A stretch of 64,000 nucleotides of DNA from Flavobacterium cutihirudinis (GTDB lineage Bacteria; Bacteroidota; Bacteroidia; Flavobacteriales; Flavobacteriaceae), in NCBI RefSeq assembly GCF_003385895.1, contig NZ_QRDQ01000013.1, positions 62,001-126,000 on the forward strand, given 5' to 3'. The position numbers and the translations under genes were made by a program. This document shows positions 61,701 through 64,000 of the stretch, one piece after another. How positions within the stretch are numbered: position 1 is the stretch's first letter; each line of letters opens with the position of its first letter. The notes under the pieces were generated by a model. The model was not told the origin of the DNA. It searched no databases and was given only the letters and a program-made list of their open reading frames with translations.

Positions 61701-62061
61701 AGATTACTGGACTCCGGAAAACACTGGTGCTTATTTCCCAAATCCTTATTATGGAAATGAAGCAAATACTTTTGGTTCTGGAACTAATGGACAAAACAAC
61801 TTTGTTACCTCAACAAGATACTTGTTAGACATGTCTTATTTCCGTCTTAAAAACTTTACTATTGGTTATAATTTGCCAACAGTTCTTGTGAAAAAAGCAG
61901 GATTAGAAAAAGTAAGATTATATACTTCAGGTGAAAATATTGCAACATGGGCTGACAAACGTCTTCCGGTTGACCCTGAAATCGACGAAACAGAAGTTTT
62001 CTGGGGAAGAGCTTATCCTTACACAAAAACATGGTCAGTTGGTGTTGATATCGCTTTCTAA
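58774..62061 (+). CDS. SusC/RagA-like TonB-dependent outer-membrane receptor
   Basis: 1095 aa, normal SusC length, with signal peptide (LLFITVLVLCIQTAFGQ). Carboxypeptidase-regulatory-like domain about 20-95 (TITGTVKSKSDGIPIPGVTV), SusC-specific LDEVVVVGFSSQKK, plug with ALQGTTPGVNINFNSGN, IRGAGTVNGSDDPLILVDGV and LKDAASASIYGARAAFGVVLI, then the 22-strand barrel ending VGVDIAF with the terminal Phe. It imports an oligosaccharide with the SusD 25 bp downstream. The DeoR-type regulator next door probably controls it. Confidence 0.97.
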   Translation: MKKLLFITVLVLCIQTAFGQAKTITGTVKSKSDGIPIPGVTVLIQGTSNGTTTDFDGNYSISIAPGRSLAFSYMGFETSVVKVEGQQKINVELSESTSKLDEVVVVGFSSQKKTNLTGAVASIDVAKTIGSRPLTDVSKALQGTTPGVNINFNSGNINRAAKINIRGAGTVNGSDDPLILVDGVPTDLSLINPNDIATMSVLKDAASASIYGARAAFGVVLITTKGGKTGEGKVKFSYSANTAFTNPISTLKFLDPTEEIPGLIAAGTRTDGSTPEIFGQNYSILLDGIKNWKEKYENNRTSREMVYGEDWEIKNGVPYFYRVWDANKELYAKDALQTTHNVSAQGNLGDKSSFFASFGLTNQDGMLRVNQEKRQRININLGFTTKLADWLTGDFKVMTINSSYDQPFNYYGGSGTDDTGYGGYFGYALRWGQYFPNFGTYRGYNFRTAGGYLSNASRNENNRRNTRLSARFTADITKDLNLITEVSSVNDYYNRKQNGGKFLAWDSWSSMPYDATTIQTAVPATLETGNDFVGQSKQESTTNVVNIYGNYKKQFDKHNFKFLAGFNSEWQNFSRNYARRNTLLDKSKPEFNLAVGEQFVSGAANKDLNPTVTEYSIAGFFGRVNYDYNGIYLVELNARYDGSSRFPTNEQWGFFPSASVGYKIVNEKFMEGTRSWLNDLKLRGSIGSIGNQNVGNNAFLAIMNAKNPSWVNSGATIPPSTDLPTNVDPALTWEKVLTKDVGVDVKIFDMLGASFDWYQRDTKGMLAPGITLPGSFGQSSAQTNSGNMRTKGWELSLNFNKELSETASFFVDLALSDSKSVITKWNNTSKLLALVTPDTRPYYDGFEIGQIWGLTSDRLLQADDVITNNGKTVNGVDYSKTMGGNFKYGAGDVHYVDVDGDGAITRGAGTADDHGDLKKIGNSTPRYRYGITLGGKFRGFDISAFFQGVGKRDYWAASDAVLPFYRAPQQMYANQADYWTPENTGAYFPNPYYGNEANTFGSGTNGQNNFVTSTRYLLDMSYFRLKNFTIGYNLPTVLVKKAGLEKVRLYTSGENIATWADKRLPVDPEIDETEVFWGRAYPYTKTWSVGVDIAF

Positions 62062-62086
62062 TCTCTAACTATTCAAAACTTATACA

Positions 62087-63820
62087 ATGAAAAAATACAA
62101 TATAAAATCTAAGTTTCTGCTAATGTTTGCAACTGCTTTATTAGCAGGAAGCGCAGTTAGCTGTTCAGATTATCTTACTGATGATCCTGCAGATAAATTT
62201 ACAAATGATAACTTTTGGCAGTCAGAAGATAACGTAAAAACCTTTTCATGGCTTAACTATGATACTTTTTATGGTTATGGAAACGGAACCACAATCGGAC
62301 TTTCTTTTTTCTACTATCATGGATCTGATTACAGAGTAGATGACAACTTATCAGCATTTACTTTCTACCAAATGCCGGTAACTGCTGCAACTACAAATGT
62401 TTACTCTTGGAATGAGTATTATACGCTTATCCGTCGTTGTAATCTTATGTTGGAAAAAGTTCCAACGGTAAGCATGTCTGCAGAAAAAAAGAACCACTAT
62501 CTTGGAGTTGCTAAATTTTTCAGAGCGTATACTTATTTCCGTTTGGTTCAAAAATTTGGAGATGTCCCTTATACGGATAAATATTTAGCTCAGGATGCTC
62601 CTGAAGTTTATGCTCCTTCAATGCCTAGAGCGCAAGTAATGGACAAAGTTATTGCTGAATTAGAAGAAGCTGCCAACTTGATGCTTGTATCTGATGATAA
62701 AAATGCTACAGCAAATAAATACACAGCTTATGCAGCTTTAAGCAACGCTTGTATTTATGAAGGGACTTACAGAAAATACCATTTAGGTCAAGACGGAAGC
62801 GCTTATCTTAACAAAGCTAAAACTGCTTCTTTAGCCATCATGAACAATCCAAGTTATAAATTAAATGCAGACTGGAAATCACTTTACAACTCTGTTGAAT
62901 TACTTGGAAATTCAGAAGTGATATTGGCAAAACGTTATTTAACAAACGTCTTGATGCATTCGCTTCAAAACTATACCAATACGTCAACAATTCAGTATGG
63001 TATTACAAAATGGGCAGCTGATAGTTATGTAACTACAAATGGATTACCAATTCAGCAATCTGGAAATGCACAATATCAAGGTGATGATGATATTACTAAA
63101 ACATTTGCAAACAGAGATCCTCGTTTTGGTAAAACAGTAAATACAACGAATTACGGTTACAAAGGAAAACCTTTTGGTACAGCAGCATTGGTTTCAATGT
63201 CTGGTTATGTATTCGAATTATACAACAACCCTGCAACAAGTGGCCCGGATGTTACAACTGGTGGACGTAACTATACTGATGCTCCATTATTTACATTGAG
63301 TGAAGTATATTTAAATTATGCCGAAGCTTGTGCCGAACTTGGTACAGCAACAAACAATGACCTTGATATTTCGATTAATAAAGTACGTGCCCGCGCTGGA
63401 ATCGCACCGTTAACTACAAACGGAATTAATGCTTCTGCAAATGGTGTACTAATTAATGACCCAAGAAGAACTTCTGCTTTAGAGCAAATTTCTGGTGTGG
63501 TTAGTCCTTTAATTTGGGAAGTTCGTCGTGAGCGTCAAATCGAATTTATGAGCTGGACAACTTTGAGACAAGCTGATATTTACCGTTGGAAAAAAGGTGA
63601 CTATTTAGATACTTCAAAAAATCCTGATGTAAATCTTGGTGCAAGAATTGGAACTCCGGTTGGATCGCAAACTCAGGTTGATGCAAATGGTTATGTAAAA
63701 ATATACCCTGCAAGTACCAGAACCTTTGAAGCAAAACATTATTTAATGAATATCCCAACAAACGATATTGATTTGTATAAAGCTCAGGGTGTTGAATTAA
63801 AACAAAACCCAGGTTGGTAA
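62087..63820 (+). CDS. SusD/RagB-like surface glycan-binding lipoprotein
   Basis: 577 aa with a lipoprotein signal (LMFATALLAGSAVSCSDYL; Cys26). The SusD TPR fold is visible: RCNLMLEKVPTVSMSAEKKN, AKFFRAYTYFRLVQKFGDVPY, AYAALSNACIYEGTY, and the C-terminal EVYLNYAEACAELG and VRRERQIEFMSW. It partners the SusC at 58774. It is the last gene before a terminator, so enzymes of this PUL probably lie beyond the right edge. Confidence 0.97.
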   Translation: MKKYNIKSKFLLMFATALLAGSAVSCSDYLTDDPADKFTNDNFWQSEDNVKTFSWLNYDTFYGYGNGTTIGLSFFYYHGSDYRVDDNLSAFTFYQMPVTAATTNVYSWNEYYTLIRRCNLMLEKVPTVSMSAEKKNHYLGVAKFFRAYTYFRLVQKFGDVPYTDKYLAQDAPEVYAPSMPRAQVMDKVIAELEEAANLMLVSDDKNATANKYTAYAALSNACIYEGTYRKYHLGQDGSAYLNKAKTASLAIMNNPSYKLNADWKSLYNSVELLGNSEVILAKRYLTNVLMHSLQNYTNTSTIQYGITKWAADSYVTTNGLPIQQSGNAQYQGDDDITKTFANRDPRFGKTVNTTNYGYKGKPFGTAALVSMSGYVFELYNNPATSGPDVTTGGRNYTDAPLFTLSEVYLNYAEACAELGTATNNDLDISINKVRARAGIAPLTTNGINASANGVLINDPRRTSALEQISGVVSPLIWEVRRERQIEFMSWTTLRQADIYRWKKGDYLDTSKNPDVNLGARIGTPVGSQTQVDANGYVKIYPASTRTFEAKHYLMNIPTNDIDLYKAQGVELKQNPGW

Positions 63821-63857
63821 AACCTTCTTTTTTAAAGAAATAACCAACATATTTTAC

Positions 63858-63890
63858 ACTACCTTCGGAATCAGTTATTCTGAAGGTAGT
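63858..63890 (+). terminator. intrinsic terminator after susD-like gene
   Basis: Stem ACTACCTTCGGAAT/ATTCTGAAGGTAGT with one G-T pair and a short loop, followed by ATTTT. It begins 37 bp past the SusD stop codon. The remaining 110 bp to the right edge show no gene. Confidence 0.8.
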
Positions 63891-64000
63891 ATTTTAAAAT
63901 ACTTTTTTCTAACCACTTAGGAAAAGACAAAAGATCAAATAAAATTCTACCCTGAACATTCAGGTGTATTTCTAAAAATATCAGATCCCCAATCTGCCAA

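Noticed and set aside
1..64000. tRNA, rRNA, transposase or phage genes
   Set aside because: None recognised in any intergenic stretch or reading frame.

Overview
The window looks like a chromosomal segment of a Flavobacterium-type member of the Bacteroidota. The DNA is AT-rich, several genes are preceded by TAnnTTTG-type -7 boxes, there are two SusC-like receptors (one cut by the left edge), and it is dense in glycoside hydrolases with Flavobacteria-like dispersed inverted repeats. I see no tRNA, rRNA, CRISPR array, integrase or transposase.

Layout. (1) 1-3235: 5' part of a SusC-like receptor and a LacI regulator. (2) 3793-16156, minus strand: an operon-like run, in transcription order GH29 fucosidase, sugar mutarotase, fuconolactonase-like hydrolase, fucose-dehydrogenase-like SDR, GH110 alpha-galactosidase, GH2, GH29, GH3. 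It removes terminal fucose and galactose and starts oxidative L-fucose catabolism. (3) 16565-17431: AraC regulator. (4) 17910-27481, plus strand: serine esterase, an unfamiliar clan-D-like hydrolase, glycosylasparaginase and two GH29. (5) 27752-42639, minus strand: SSS symporter, GH130 phosphorylase, CBM9-like protein, TIM-barrel lipoprotein, GH2, GH20, GH29, GH92. (6) 43111-44952: LytS/LytTR two-component pair divergent from the symporter. (7) 44969-45662: 2Fe-2S ferredoxin and DUF488 protein. (8) 45782-53598, minus strand: ROK kinase, NamZ-like GH171, beta-lactamase-fold hydrolase, GH20, DigH-like GHL10; this resembles a peptidoglycan salvage set. (9) 53847-58525: esterase, FAD/Fe-S 2-hydroxyacid oxidase, DeoR regulator. 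(10) 58774-63820: SusC/SusD pair starting another PUL.

How it works together. Regions 2, 4 and 5 carry five GH29 fucosidases, two GH2, a GH110, a GH20, a GH92 mannosidase, a GH3, a GH130 likely to act on mannosyl-GlcNAc, and a glycosylasparaginase that would cut the last GlcNAc-Asn bond. Together they could dismantle fucosylated N-glycans from the outside in, using imported sugar through the SSS carrier. Which glycoprotein source (plant, insect, animal, algal) cannot be decided from sequence.

Regulation. A 14-bp palindrome, consensus CTAAAACGTTTTAG, recurs in front of the first SusC, lacI (twice, inside its promoter), the GH29-led operon, araC and the glycosylasparaginase gene, which suggests one LacI regulon. 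A second motif, TGCGTTATTT, flanks the DeoR gene on both sides. A third, a perfect 25-bp palindrome, lies on the putative promoter of the ROK kinase.
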